Assembly (NCBI RefSeq): GCF_007971385.1
Contig: NZ_CP042434.1
Location: 1,302,001-1,366,000 of the forward strand
DNA length: 64,000 nucleotides
Reading direction: 5' to 3'
Source: Arachidicoccus ginsenosidivorans
GTDB lineage: Bacteria > Bacteroidota > Bacteroidia > Chitinophagales > Chitinophagaceae
Shown: one piece after another, positions 21,837 to 32,524 of the stretch
Position numbering within the stretch: the first letter of the stretch is position 1
Layout: each line of letters starts with the position of its first letter
Notes under the pieces: generated by a model
Databases searched by the model: none
What the model was told of the DNA's origin: nothing
What the model saw: only the letters and a program-made list of their open reading frames with translations
Made by a program: the position numbers and the translations under genes

Positions 21837-24557
21837 CTAGCGCTCAGTTGCCGCTATGGTCGTATCTGAAAATAACCAAGCGTGGCTTCGTCTTAGCAGA
21901 TCTGTTGCCTGCAGTAGTTTATTTGTGAGTTGCGGAAGTTTTTCCCCTTGGCTGTCTAAATAGGCATTAACAGCTTCCAATGCAGCACTGCTATTATACC
22001 TGGAGAAGATGGCGCTTACATAACCTTTTGGGAAAAAGATAGTGCCTGTTCGTTGAATTTCTTCCAGTAACTTTAAAGATGCTCCAAGATATTTTTCACT
22101 TTCACTTTGACGAAGTGGATGATGCAGATAGCTGAGCCCTTCAAGTATGGCTCTTTCATTGCTTCTTCCATTCTCATCGGTGATTTCTTTAAAAAACTGC
22201 GCTCTTTTATTCTTATTACTACTGGCCGCATCCATAACGATTTTAAAAGTCGCTTTTTTATCTTTATTCGTCATCCTGTTAAGATTGCTATCGAGCAAAG
22301 ACTGATTTGCCTGATCATCCTGAATGCGCAGCGCTAATTGTAGGGCTAAATTAGTATAATCATCTTCATAGAGTTTTAATCCCGATGGCGGCGCTTGTGA
22401 TGTCCAGATTTTATGTAATTTATCCAGGGCTGTTTTACTTAGAAAAATATCGCTGTAGGCCTGAAAATATAACTTTTTTATATTGGGCTTTTTATTTTTA
22501 ACAAGATCTGCCCAAAATGCTGCCTCGAGTTGCGGAGCAAACGATGCTCTTGTTTTTACCGCAGTAAAATCCCAATAAATCGTTTTGATATAGCTAAGTA
22601 ACAGTCTGGTGTTAAGCTCATCTTTTTCTGTTTTGGCGGCTTTTAAAAAGCAGCGCAGCAGAAACTGAGGGGTTAAACCACCAGCGGCCTTTTTCCCAGC
22701 CAGCATTTGTTCATAAAGATTAATATAGGCACTGGCTCTTTGCAAGGGCGTACCAATCAGATCTAAATGCCTAGCCATGACACTATCTGCCGGAAACCGG
22801 CCATAGCCCATCCCATTAGAATTAAACAATATAAATAGGGGCGCCTTTTGCCCAATGGCCGCTTTGACGTCCATCTGGCGACTACTGTTACGTACACCAA
22901 TGACTTTTATGCCATGGGGATAAAATAAAGTGAGATCAAATATTTGTGGCCATATTTTATTTTGTCCTACAGCTGCGTTACCAGACGACTGGTCTTCTTT
23001 TTCCTTATCTTCATTTCTGCCAGGCACTTTTTCCGGATGTTGACTAAGTATTAGCTGAGAGATGCGTCCATTTTTCGTTTCCAGTTTATAGTCAAATACA
23101 GGTCTTCCTGCGCTTTCTACCCAAACTTTATTCCACTTCTGTAAATCTACAGGGGTTTGCTGATCAATAAGGTTGATTAACTCCGGCCAACCGGCATTTC
23201 CATAAGCATAGTGACTAAGAAAAGCGCGAACGCCCTTTTTAAAGCCGGCTGCGCCGGCCAAAAGTTCCAATTGGCGCATCATTATGGGTGCTTTATGGTA
23301 GATAATATTGCCGTAAAGCATACCTGCATTTTGTAGGTTATCCAGATTTTGCCTAATAGGCGTGGCGCCGGCAGTTCGGTCTTCATCATAGGCTGCAGGA
23401 TAATGATCAATCAAAAATTTATGATTGAAAGCGGTAGCCTTTCCTGTTGGCCGCATGCATTTATCGGCCATAAAATTGGCAAAGACTTCCTTCATCCAGA
23501 CATCGTTAAACCAGCGCATGGTCACCAGATCACCAAACCACATATGGGCCAGTTCATGGGCTAAAAGGTTTGAACGGTTGTTGAGTTGACTTGTTGTAGG
23601 GCCGGGATCTAAAAACAGGCTGGAGGATTGATATAGGATCGTTCCGGGGTGCTCCATGCCTCCAAACTGAAAATTTGGGATTGCGGCCATACCCAGATTA
23701 TGGAAAGGATAAGGGATGCCGGTCCAATCTTCATAAAACCGGATCGCTTTATCAGAGAGTCTATATACCTCTTTCAGGCTGGTTTTTATCTTGGCCGGAT
23801 CGCTTTCCCTATAAAGGAATTTAGCAGTCATGGTGTCTATTTTCCCCGTGGCCGCTGTAAATTTGCCGGCCGTAAAGGCAAACAAATACGTACTTAGCGT
23901 ATCAGATGGTGCAAATTGCAGGGTCTTACGACTGCCCAGGACTTTAGTGGCTTCCAACCGGCCATTAGCGATTGCGTGCCAACTGGTATCTATATGTAAG
24001 GTGAGCTTAAATACGGCCTTTAAGTCTGGCTGATCAAAACATGGCATGGCACTGCGCGCTCTGTCCGGCACAAATAAGGTATATAAATAATCCGCTCTTC
24101 TGTTTAAGGCTTCTTCGCTCGGTTGAAAGACAAAATCGATTTGATTTGCCCCTTTTTTTAGTTGACCGCCGTCAATAATAATATGTTCTTTTTGATAATT
24201 GGGCACTGTTTGCATACCGTTGATGAACATTTTATGCAGCGCAGCCGTACCTGTTTGTTTAAAGTCAATTTGCAAAGGATTTTCCAGGCTATCATGATAA
24301 TTAAAGTAAATGGAAGACTTGGCCTGAATAGCTTCTGCTTTGCTTAAAGGAATATCAAAATCGACCTGATAGCTAATATCACTAAGTACTGTTTTGCGGT
24401 AGGTAGCCAGCTGTTCTGAGACCCCCTTTGTAAGCTTTACTTCTCTGCCATTTTCCCCATTAGCGCCTTTCGGGTGACAGCTGTTTAAAACGAGCAGTGT
24501 CCATGCTGAAAAAAAGATTAACAACAAATTTCTAAAAAGGGCTATATGCTTATTCAT
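21837..24557 (-). CDS. M1 family aminopeptidase, lipoprotein
   Basis: 906 aa. A lipoprotein signal ends at LNSC, so the enzyme is probably membrane-anchored outside the cytoplasm. The M1 exopeptidase motif appears as FQFGGMEHPG (GxMEN-like, with His in place of Asn), and the zinc site as HELAHMW followed by WMKEVFANFMADK with the second glutamate. A long helical C-terminal domain fills residues 560-906. It removes N-terminal residues from peptides. Confidence 0.9.
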   Translation of the reverse strand: MNKHIALFRNLLLIFFSAWTLLVLNSCHPKGANGENGREVKLTKGVSEQLATYRKTVLSDISYQVDFDIPLSKAEAIQAKSSIYFNYHDSLENPLQIDFKQTGTAALHKMFINGMQTVPNYQKEHIIIDGGQLKKGANQIDFVFQPSEEALNRRADYLYTLFVPDRARSAMPCFDQPDLKAVFKLTLHIDTSWHAIANGRLEATKVLGSRKTLQFAPSDTLSTYLFAFTAGKFTAATGKIDTMTAKFLYRESDPAKIKTSLKEVYRLSDKAIRFYEDWTGIPYPFHNLGMAAIPNFQFGGMEHPGTILYQSSSLFLDPGPTTSQLNNRSNLLAHELAHMWFGDLVTMRWFNDVWMKEVFANFMADKCMRPTGKATAFNHKFLIDHYPAAYDEDRTAGATPIRQNLDNLQNAGMLYGNIIYHKAPIMMRQLELLAGAAGFKKGVRAFLSHYAYGNAGWPELINLIDQQTPVDLQKWNKVWVESAGRPVFDYKLETKNGRISQLILSQHPEKVPGRNEDKEKEDQSSGNAAVGQNKIWPQIFDLTLFYPHGIKVIGVRNSSRQMDVKAAIGQKAPLFILFNSNGMGYGRFPADSVMARHLDLIGTPLQRASAYINLYEQMLAGKKAAGGLTPQFLLRCFLKAAKTEKDELNTRLLLSYIKTIYWDFTAVKTRASFAPQLEAAFWADLVKNKKPNIKKLYFQAYSDIFLSKTALDKLHKIWTSQAPPSGLKLYEDDYTNLALQLALRIQDDQANQSLLDSNLNRMTNKDKKATFKIVMDAASSNKNKRAQFFKEITDENGRSNERAILEGLSYLHHPLRQSESEKYLGASLKLLEEIQRTGTIFFPKGYVSAIFSRYNSSAALEAVNAYLDSQGEKLPQLTNKLLQATDLLRRSHAWLFSDTTIAATER

Positions 24558-24701
24558 ACCGGTTACCTGGTGTATTTAGTGAATTTATTTGGGCTGTTCA
24601 AAAAAGTATTAAGGTTGTTCTCTATGGATGACAACTAAGTGATTGGATGAACGGCTCAACCGTTTGTTTTATATTATGTTTTATTTCATGGATGTTTCAT
24701 T

Positions 24702-25337
24702 TTACCCCTTTTTTACATGTAACAGGAATTTATCCTCAAATATTTCTTCATCAAAAATATCATCCAATTTATAGATATGTGGCCTGAGTCCGCTTTGCGA
24801 GATTTCTTCTGCCAGATCGCCTCCTTTTAGACAAATCAGGCCGTTTGGCAATTCATTTTCCTTGCCTTTTCTGATCAGGGGCTTACCCCATTGCCATAAA
24901 TTCTTCAGGGTCGTAACTGCTCTTGAAACGACAAAATCAAATTGACGGTCCCGTATCTGCTCCGCACGGGTGTGTTCAACAGTGATATTTTTAAGCCCGA
25001 TGGCTGCACTGATCTCTCTAACGACGGTCAGTTTTTTATTGATGGAATCCACCAGATGAAAACTGACTTCAGGGAAGAAAATAGCCAGTGGTATGCCGGG
25101 CAGTCCGCCCCCGCAGCCGATATCAATAATCTGCGTGCCCGGTTTAAACTCTATGATGGCCGCAATACTGAGTGAATGCAGGATATGACGGGTATAAAGA
25201 CTATCTATATCCTTTCTGGAGATGACATTAATCTTTTCATTCCACTCGGGATACAATTTGCCAAGGGCCTCAAATTGATGGATTTGCTGCTGGGTAAAGC
25301 CAGAAAAATATTGTTGTAATATATCAACGCCTGTCAT
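24702..25337 (-). CDS. rsmG: 16S rRNA (guanine-N7)-methyltransferase RsmG
   Basis: 211 aa. The SAM-binding motif is IIDIGCGGGLPGIPLAI, preceded by YTRHILHSL and followed by VSRAVTTLKNLWQW, all typical of RsmG (GidB). It methylates G527 of 16S rRNA; loss gives low-level streptomycin resistance in other bacteria. It lies 11 bases downstream of the HAD gene, so co-transcription is likely. Confidence 0.95.
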   Translation of the reverse strand: MTGVDILQQYFSGFTQQQIHQFEALGKLYPEWNEKINVISRKDIDSLYTRHILHSLSIAAIIEFKPGTQIIDIGCGGGLPGIPLAIFFPEVSFHLVDSINKKLTVVREISAAIGLKNITVEHTRAEQIRDRQFDFVVSRAVTTLKNLWQWGKPLIRKGKENELPNGLICLKGGDLAEEISQSGLRPHIYKLDDIFDEEIFEDKFLLHVKKG

Positions 25338-25348
25338 GTATAAACAGT

Positions 25349-26007
25349 TTATTGTATGATTTTAGAGATGGTATTATCTTTAATGCTGTCTGCAAAATCT
25401 TTTAAACCTGGATAATGCAGATCACTGATCGGCTGTCCTTCTTTCATTGGCGCCTCATCAATAGTGGTATTTAAAAATACTTTATAGTGAATTTTTGCAT
25501 TGATGGCAAACTGCATATCTGATGGATTATTGCCCACCATAATGGATTTTTCCAGATCGATCTCGGGATAATCCTTTAGGGCAAGCAGTGCCATGCCAGG
25601 ATGCGGCTTACGTAACGGATCATCGTCAGATACTTCTTTGGCAAAATAGAAATGGTCGATTCTGCCTCCTGCCGGCTCAATGAGTTGTAATAAATAACGG
25701 TGAATATCTGAAAGTCCCTGCTCGCTCAGTAATCCCCTGCCGATACACCTTTGGTTGGTACAAACGACAATCCGACCAAACTGGCGGGCAAACTGGGCCA
25801 TTGCCTCCACTACGCCTTCATATAACCTGAATTCCTGAATACTGAGTGTATAGCCCCCACATGATCCACATTGATGACGCCGTCCCTGTCTAAAAACAAG
25901 GTCCAGCTACTATCAATGGAGGTAACTTGTTTTGTACTGTCTATTTCTTTGTCAGCCATGCTGGTTCTATGGCTATTTCTTTGTTCGATTTCCATTTGAA
26001 TAATCAC
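25349..26007 (-). CDS. gmhB: HAD phosphatase of the GmhB (heptose-bisphosphate phosphatase) type, apparent frameshift
   Basis: The nucleophile motif LFLDRDGVIN is in the N-terminal piece, and VVCTNQRCIGRGLL, KPHPGM and MVGNNPSDMQFA are in the C-terminal piece. One extra base at the C5 run 25854-25858 joins them through VGGYTLSIQEFRLYEGV into 219 aa. The usual start may be the internal Met at 25959 (MADKEIDS). GmhB removes the C7 phosphate of D-glycero-D-manno-heptose-1,7-bisphosphate. The gmhA gene next door supports this; histidinol-phosphate phosphatase is the alternative. TNQRCIGRG where most family members have TNQSGIARG is unusual. Confidence 0.72.
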
Positions 26008-26115
26008 TGCCTCCTATGCTTGTTAAGCTTGCTGGGTTCGTATGTTTTTCTCTGTTTTCTAATATTTGTTGGTGGGATATTGCTACCTAATCGATTTGTA
26101 TGCCCCTGGTAATCT

Positions 26116-26700
26116 TTATCCACCAAAGATATTCGCCTCTACCAATTGACAGATAATATGACCAATAAGTATATGGGCTTCCTGGATTCTGGGGGTATCG
26201 CTGTCCGGTACATTAAAAAGTAGATCAGTTAACGGCTGCAACTGCCCCCCTGTTTTGCCGGTAAATCCGATGGTCACGACTTCAGCCGCCCTGGCAGCCT
26301 TAAATGCCTTGACTATATTGGCAGAATTGCCGGAAGTACTTAGTCCGATAAGGACATCCCCGGGCCCGGTTAACCCTTCAATTAAACGCGCGTAGATATC
26401 CTCAAAATGATAATCGTTTGCCACGGCCGTCAGATATGAAGTGTTGCAATGAAAGGCTTCTGCTGGCAACGCTTTGCGGTTAAGATAAAATCTGCCGGAG
26501 AACTCAGCCGCTAAATGCTGCGCATCGGCGGCGCTGCCGCCATTGCCACAGAACCAGACCTTATGGCCTGCATTAAAGGCTTCGGTAATGATTTCCACGG
26601 CCTGCTCAATACGTGACAAAAAACGGTCATCAGCCAATATCTGTTGTTTCACTGCGATAGATCTGCTGATACAGTCCTGTATAATTGATTGCATGCCCAT
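26116..26700 (-). CDS. gmhA: Phosphoheptose isomerase (SIS domain)
   Basis: 194 aa, the GmhA length. CGNGGSAADAQHLAAEFSGR, IGLSTSGNSANI and EAHILIGHIICQLVE are the expected substrate and metal motifs. It converts sedoheptulose-7-phosphate to D-glycero-D-manno-heptose-7-phosphate, the first step of ADP-heptose synthesis. It is adjacent to the GmhB-like phosphatase and a glycosyltransferase. No HldE-type kinase or epimerase is in the window. Confidence 0.93.
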   Translation of the reverse strand: MGMQSIIQDCISRSIAVKQQILADDRFLSRIEQAVEIITEAFNAGHKVWFCGNGGSAADAQHLAAEFSGRFYLNRKALPAEAFHCNTSYLTAVANDYHFEDIYARLIEGLTGPGDVLIGLSTSGNSANIVKAFKAARAAEVVTIGFTGKTGGQLQPLTDLLFNVPDSDTPRIQEAHILIGHIICQLVEANIFGG

Positions 26701-26827
26701 AATATATTTTTTGTTGCACGGTCATTAATGGCAAAGGTAATTTATCTATCTCAGCCATGAATGCTTCGCCTGGAAAGCTGCTGATCCATAACGTCTATCT
26801 GAACTCGTTTTTGGCTTTTTATAGCCC

Positions 26828-27951
26828 TTAGTCTGCCAATTGCAAAATGGCTGCTGAAAAATTAGCCCAGCTATAACGCTGTTTTTCTGCCTGTAAATAC
26901 GGCAAATAATAGGCCACTCCCCTTTTATAGAGCTGTTCAATTCCATCCGCCACTGACGCCGGATTAGGCTTAGTGACGACACCTACCTGATCATCTGGCA
27001 CCAAATCAGCCAATCCACCGACATTGGTTACCAGCATTGGTTTTTCAAAGTGATAGGCTAAAGGCGTTACACCGCTTTGCGTAGCCTCTCGATAGGGTTG
27101 AATAACAAAGTCCGCTGCACTAAGATAATAACGCACCTCACTATCGGCGATAAAGTTGGTTCGCATAATGAGCAGATCTTCAATGCCCAGTTCCTGAATT
27201 AGTTTTTCGTATTCTTCTTTGCCACCATAATATTCACCTGCTATAAGGAGCCTGGGTATTGTTTCCAGGTGACGTTCTTTTAGGACTTTCATGGCCTTTA
27301 ATAAAATATCCAGTCCCTTGTATTTTCTGATAAAGCCAAAAAAGAGGATAATAGGCACCTCGTCTGGCAGATTTAGAAAGGCACGGGCCTCTTTTTTTGC
27401 CAGAGGCGCCCCAAAATTATCAAATAGTGGATGTACAACCAGTCTGGAAGGTTTATTAGTAAACTGTCGGAGGTCATTTTGCACAGAATCACTCATGGTG
27501 ATAAATCCGTCCACCGGTTGTATAAAGTACTTTGTCAGTAGCGAATCCCCCGGCCTTTTCTCATGGGGAATAATGTTATCTGTAATACATACGACCTTGG
27601 TATGTCCATTCTTTTTTACCTGCCTTAATATATTGCCCTGGCAGGCCCCATATAGGGAATCCAATAGCGGACAACAATCAGATCCGGGCGTCTTTTTTTG
27701 AGTTCCTGGCCCACTTTTCGCCAATTGAGTGGACTCATGGAATTTATAACTACCTTGATATCCAAATCTTTGGGTGCAGGCTCATCGCTATACTGGGACG
27801 TACCCGGAAATAAAAAACCGGGGTATTGCAGACTGTATGTATATATTGTCACCTGGTGTCCTTCTGCCATAAACTGCCTGGCCAGTCGTTGATCAAAATT
27901 TGCCAGACCGCCTCTAAGCGGATATGCGGGACCTAGGATTACAATATGCAT
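26828..27951 (-). CDS. Glycosyltransferase family 4-like protein, apparent frameshift
   Basis: The N-terminal piece starts MHIVILGPAYPLRGGLANFDQRLA, the acceptor-binding Rossmann domain of GT-B enzymes. The C-terminal piece has ILFFGFIRKYKGLDILLKAM, DFVIQPYREATQSGVTPLAY and PMLVTNVGGLADLV, the GT4 donor-binding E-x7-E type region. One extra base at the C4 run 27646-27649 gives YMGACQGNILRQV and a 374-aa protein. The sugar donor and acceptor are unknown; an envelope polysaccharide or lipid role is inferred from gmhA nearby. Confidence 0.85.
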
Positions 27952-27994
27952 ACACTTTAATAACTTATGAACTTATTTTTCTATATAAGCCTGC

Positions 27995-29340
27995 TTACTT
28001 TTTAAATAGCCTGAAAATATCATTGCCGAAGGCGAATACCATCAGTGCCAATATAATAATCATACCAATGGTCTGGGCATATTCCATAAACTTTTCTCCT
28101 GGCTTACGCCCGGTGATCATTTCATAGATACAAAATAGCGCGTGACCTCCATCCAGTGCCGGTATTGGTAACAGATTCATAATCGCCAGGATCATGGATA
28201 AAAATGCCGTAAGTGACCAGAATGCCTGCCAATCCCAGCTTGCGGGGAAAAGATTGGCAATCCCCACAGGTCCGCTCATCCCTTCTGACAAATTAACGCC
28301 ACCGCCAAACAGAAATCTTAACTGTTTAACATAGGACTTGAGCATTCTGCATCCTTTGGCCACGCCTGCCGGAAAGGAGGCTAAAAAGCCGTAATGATCT
28401 ATATGCGGAGGCTCAGATTGAATAGAAATACCCATTGTGCCTGTAGCAGGAATATTTACGGCCAATTGAACGGTATCCGCACCGCGTTGTACACTCAAAT
28501 CGGCCTGTTTGCCTTTTGAGGCTTTAGTTAATTGGGTAACCTGGTCCCAGAATTCAACTGGCTGGCCATTAAAGGCTATAATCTGATCGTTTTTTTTCAG
28601 CCCTGCTTTACTGGCAGCCGAACCAGTCAGTACAGAATCCAAAGGATGCAATTTCATTCTATAATCTGCTGCACTGATAAAAGATAGATGATTATTCACC
28701 ATCGTACTGGCCAGGTTTTCGGGCAAAGCAATATCCACTTTCCTGCCATCTCTTAATACTTCAATGTTTTTAATATGATCCAGTAACACGGAGATCTGTA
28801 TATCTTCAAACCGAGGTACTTCTTTGCCATCCAGGGTCAGTATCTTATCTCCACTTTGTAACCCAACGGATTGAGCCAGTGAATCTGCGACAATGCCGTA
28901 TTGCAAACTGTTTGTCGGGCGATAGGCGTCCCCCCATTTCCAGAGCATCATGGAATAGATAAAAAACCAAGCAGGATATTGACAATAATACCTGCCAGCA
29001 TTATGATCAGTCGCTGCCAGGCAGGTTTGCTTCTGAACTCATAAGGCTTGGGAGGTTCTGCCATCTGGGCTTTATCCATGCTTTCATCGATCATCCCGGA
29101 TATTTTCACATAGCCGCCCAGCGGTACCCAGCCGATCCCGTATTCGGTGTCACCGACTTTCTTTTTAACCAAGGAGAACCAAGGATCAAAGAAAAGATAA
29201 AATTTTTCAACCCGGCACTTGAATAACCTGGCCGTGATATAATGGCCAAATTCATGGAGAACGACCAATATGGACAGTGATAAAATTAATTGGGCCGCTT
29301 TAATCCCTACGGTTGCCCAGTCTATAGCTAATAGTGTCAT
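27995..29340 (-). CDS. rseP: RIP metalloprotease RseP, apparent frameshift
   Basis: The zinc motif VVLHEFGHYITARLF lies in the first helix, two PDZ-like domains follow (GLQSGDKILTLDG and GLKKNDQIIAFNG), and the second active-site motif is NLLPIPALDGGHALF near the C-terminus. The frame breaks in the third hydrophobic region at an A6 run (28961-28966); one extra base gives GFFIYSMMLWKWGDAY and 448 aa. Site-2 proteases cut membrane-bound anti-sigma factors and leftover signal peptides. The dxr gene is directly upstream, a common order. Confidence 0.93.
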
Positions 29341-29387
29341 GTATTTAGAGAAGTAATGATAAAAATTGAGTTTTGATGTCTTTTGGA

Positions 29388-30545
29388 TTACATATTGACC
29401 AAAGTTGCCGCAAAATTACGGGCTTCCCCGTCAGTTTCAAAGTAATCTTCGAGTGTTGGTCTTTCTATGAAGCTGATTTTGGTCATAGTCTTCTCTATGA
29501 CGTCTGTCATTTCTAAAAAGCCAATCCGGTTGTGTAGGAATGCATACACGGCTAACTCATTGGCTGCGTTGACGATACAGGGAAGATTTCCCCCTTTGTT
29601 CAAGGCCTCTGAGGCCAGCGCCAGGTTGCGGAAGGTCTTCAGGTCGGGCTTTTCAAAATGAAGTGCATCCGGTTTTAAAAAGTCGTAGCGGGGAAACTTG
29701 GACTGGATTCTATGCGGGAAGCTCATGGCATACTGAATGGGCACTTTCATATTTGGAAGACCCATTTGCGCCTTAATACTACCGTCTTCAAACTCAACCA
29801 TGGAGTGAATTATGCTCTCAGGGTGCACAATGACATGGATTTGTTGTGGGGTAAGATTAAATAACCACTTGGCTTCAATCATTTCCAGCCCCTTATTCAT
29901 GAGTGTTGCGGAATCAATGGAAATTTTAGCGCCCATCTGCCATCTGGGGTGTTGCAAGGCATGTTCCCGTTTGACATTGACCAGAAAATTCGGTTTTTTA
30001 CCCAAAAAAGGGCCACCACTTGCGGTGAGTATTACCCGGTCAATTTTATTGCGTCCTTCCCCCACAAGACATTGAAATATAGCAGAATGCTCACTATCTA
30101 CCGGAATGATCGGTACGCGGTTTTCAGCTGCGGTACGCATAACAATGTCTCCAGCCACGACCAGCGTTTCTTTGTTGGCCAGTCCGACCGGCTTACCGAT
30201 TTCGATGGCTTTGAGCGTAGGTTTTAACCCGGCAAATCCGACAATGGCTGCGATCATCAGATCGTAGCAATCCATACCGGCTACATCTACCAAGGCTTGA
30301 TCTCCCGCAAATACTTTGGTATTTGTATTCATCAGTGCTGTCTGAACGGCAGAAAACTGACTTTCATCGGCAATAACAACGATATTAGGGTCATATTGCA
30401 GGGCTTGTTCAATCAGTAGATCCGCATTAGTGGATGCGGTTAATATCTCTGCTGAGAAAAGCTCAGGGTTTTCATCTATAATTTCCAGTGTCTGCTTACC
30501 TATTGATCCGGTAGAGCCAAATATTGCAATACGTCTTTTTTGCAT
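29388..30545 (-). CDS. dxr: 1-deoxy-D-xylulose-5-phosphate reductoisomerase
   Basis: 385 aa. NADPH-binding GSTGSIGKQTLEI at the start, NKETLVVAGD, and the metal and substrate motifs PVDSEHSAIFQCL and SATLMNKGLEMIEA are all present. It makes 2-C-methyl-D-erythritol-4-phosphate in the MEP isoprenoid pathway. It is intact and followed after 47 bases by rseP on the same strand. Confidence 0.97.
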   Translation of the reverse strand: MQKRRIAIFGSTGSIGKQTLEIIDENPELFSAEILTASTNADLLIEQALQYDPNIVVIADESQFSAVQTALMNTNTKVFAGDQALVDVAGMDCYDLMIAAIVGFAGLKPTLKAIEIGKPVGLANKETLVVAGDIVMRTAAENRVPIIPVDSEHSAIFQCLVGEGRNKIDRVILTASGGPFLGKKPNFLVNVKREHALQHPRWQMGAKISIDSATLMNKGLEMIEAKWLFNLTPQQIHVIVHPESIIHSMVEFEDGSIKAQMGLPNMKVPIQYAMSFPHRIQSKFPRYDFLKPDALHFEKPDLKTFRNLALASEALNKGGNLPCIVNAANELAVYAFLHNRIGFLEMTDVIEKTMTKISFIERPTLEDYFETDGEARNFAATLVNM

Positions 30546-30631
30546 AATTTTCAGGGTGCAGGTTGATTAATACCTCGTTTTGTGAACGTTGTAAAGATAT
30601 TGGTTTTAGGCCTAAATAGAAAATAACCCCG

Positions 30632-30648
30632 CCTGGCTTCCAGCCAGG
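30632..30648 (-). terminator. Small hairpin between the GH3-family gene and dxr
   Basis: CCTGGCT at 30632-30638 pairs with AGCCAGG at 30642-30648. On the minus strand it is followed by CGGGGTTATTTTC, so it may be a weak terminator of the GH3-family gene. Confidence 0.35.
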
Positions 30649-30719
30649 GAGGCATTTGGCTATTTACGGCCAGATGACTATTACAACTCAATCACTAAAT
30701 GCAGGGCGTTTCCTTTAGG

Positions 30720-32260
30720 TTAAATTAAAAATTCTTTTAATGCATCTGCGATTTTACGGTCATTGCTGAGCCGAGGCAACTTATTTTGACCTCCCAGCTT
30801 ACCAATTGAACGCATATATTGAATAAATCCGTCCTTTTGAACGGGCGATATCTGAAGGGTACGCAAAATGCCCCCAGCAATCAGATCATCGTAATACGTA
30901 TTTTTCTGTCTGAGATAATTATCTAGTGCTAAGGCCAGTTGGTCCATATTTTCTGGCATTTTCTCAAATTCCACGAACCACTCATGATAGCTCTTGCCTT
31001 CGCCCTGGACCACCATGGGGGCCACAGTGAACTCTGTTATTTTTGCCCCCAGGTCCGCTGCTGCGGCCTGCATGGCATAATCTACTTCCTCTCCTATTAC
31101 GTGTTCCCCAAAAGCGGAGATAAAATGCTTGGTTCTGCCAGTAACCACAATCCTATAAGGGTCGGTGCTGACAAAGCGAACCATATCTCCAATATCATAA
31201 CCCCAGAGGCCGGCATTATTACTGATGATCAGGGCATAATTTTGATCTACTTTAACTTCCTCCAGCGAAAGTCTGGTAGCATCTGGCTTTCCGTATTGAT
31301 CGGATGGTATAAATTCAAAGAAGATTCCTGAATTGGTATTGAGTAGCATCCCTTTTTCTGTTTGTGAATCCTGAAAGGCAAAAAAGCCTTCGGATGCCGG
31401 AAAAAGTTCAATGCTATCAATTTCCTTGCCAATGGATTCAAAAAGCTTTTGCTTGTATGGCTCAAAATTGACCCCGCCATAAACAAGCAATGAAAAATTG
31501 GGGAAGATTTCGCCTACTTTTTTGCCGTGTTTCTCCACTAGTCGGTCAAAATACATCTGTACCCAGGGGGGATGCCACTAATGAGTGTCATATCCTTGCC
31601 ACTGGTTTCTGCTACAATTTTATCCAGTTTAGTTTCCCAGTCCTCGATACAATTGGTTTCATATTTAGGGAGCTGATTGGTCCTTAAATAAGGGGGAACA
31701 TGATGATTGACAATGCCGCTCAATCTACCGGATGGGACACCGCCTATTCTGTCCAGCTCCGGAGAGCCACTTAAAAAGATCATTTTCCCTCCGGTAAAGT
31801 CTGCCTTCCCGGTCTGGGCTATATAACACAGCAGCGCATTACGTGCTGTATTGATATGATTAGAGATGGATTCTTTGGAAATCGGAATGTATTTGGCGCC
31901 ACTGGTGGTACCGCTGGTTTTGGCAAAATATAAGGGTTTGCCTTTCCAAAGTATATTTTGTTTGCCTTCTTTTACCTTTTCAACATAAGGCCGCAACGCT
32001 TCATAATCCCTGACCGGAATTTGCTTTTTAAAATCTTCATAGTTCTTGATACGGTCAAATCCATGATCCTTGCCAAACATAGTATGCTGAGCTGATTTTA
32101 TCAAGTATTGGCGGATGCTATTTTGATCCTCCACCGCGCTTGCCATTTCTTTTTTGACCTTATTATAGATAAAGCCCGCAAAGGGCCTTGCCAATAATGA
32201 TTTACATGCATCTTTCTGTACGATTCTTAGGCTCCAAATGTAACTTAATTGCCAATGCAA
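30720..32260 (-). CDS. GH3 auxin-responsive-promoter family acyl-adenylating protein, apparent frameshift
   Basis: Belongs to the plant-GH3-like branch of adenylate-forming enzymes that Bacteroidota commonly carry. The ATP-binding motif YFAKTSGTTSGAKYIPIS is in the first piece; LIISNNAGLWGYDIGDMVRFV and VTGRTKHFISAFGEHVIGEEVD are in the second. One extra base at the G6 run 31566-31571 restores GIPPWVQMYFDRLVEKHG and 513 aa. Plant relatives join amino acids to hormones; the bacterial substrate is unknown. Confidence 0.85.
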
Positions 32261-32356
32261 GCACCTGAAAAAATGTATAAATTCAAAAAAATTGAAAAAA
32301 CTCCTTTAATTATTTTTAGAATTTCAACTTTTCACCTTACTTTTGCGCTCCTGAAT

Positions 32357-32440
32357 GCCCAGGTGGCGAAATTGGTAGACGCACTGTGTTCAGGTCGCAG
32401 CGTTCGCAAGGATGTGCTGGTTCGAATCCAGTCCTGGGCA
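32357..32440 (+). tRNA. tRNA-Leu (anticodon CAG)
   Basis: The acceptor stem GCCCAGG/CCTGGGC closes perfectly with discriminator A at 32440. The anticodon stem CTGTG/CGCAG holds loop TTCAGGT, so the anticodon is CAG. A variable arm of about 12 bases (CGTTCGCAAGGATG region) marks a class II tRNA. The T arm contains GGTTCGAATCC. CCA is not encoded. Confidence 0.96.
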
Positions 32441-32442
32441 CT

Positions 32443-32481
32443 AAAATCCATCTGTAAATCAGTAATTTACAGATGGATTTT
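32443..32481 (+). terminator. Terminator of tRNA-Leu
   Basis: A 17-base arm at 32443-32459 pairs perfectly with 32465-32481 across a five-base loop, ending in a T-run. It begins two bases after the tRNA. Confidence 0.9.
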
Positions 32482-32524
32482 TCTTTTTCATTCCAATAAA
32501 TTTCCCCTTACGGAGCCGGTTTTC

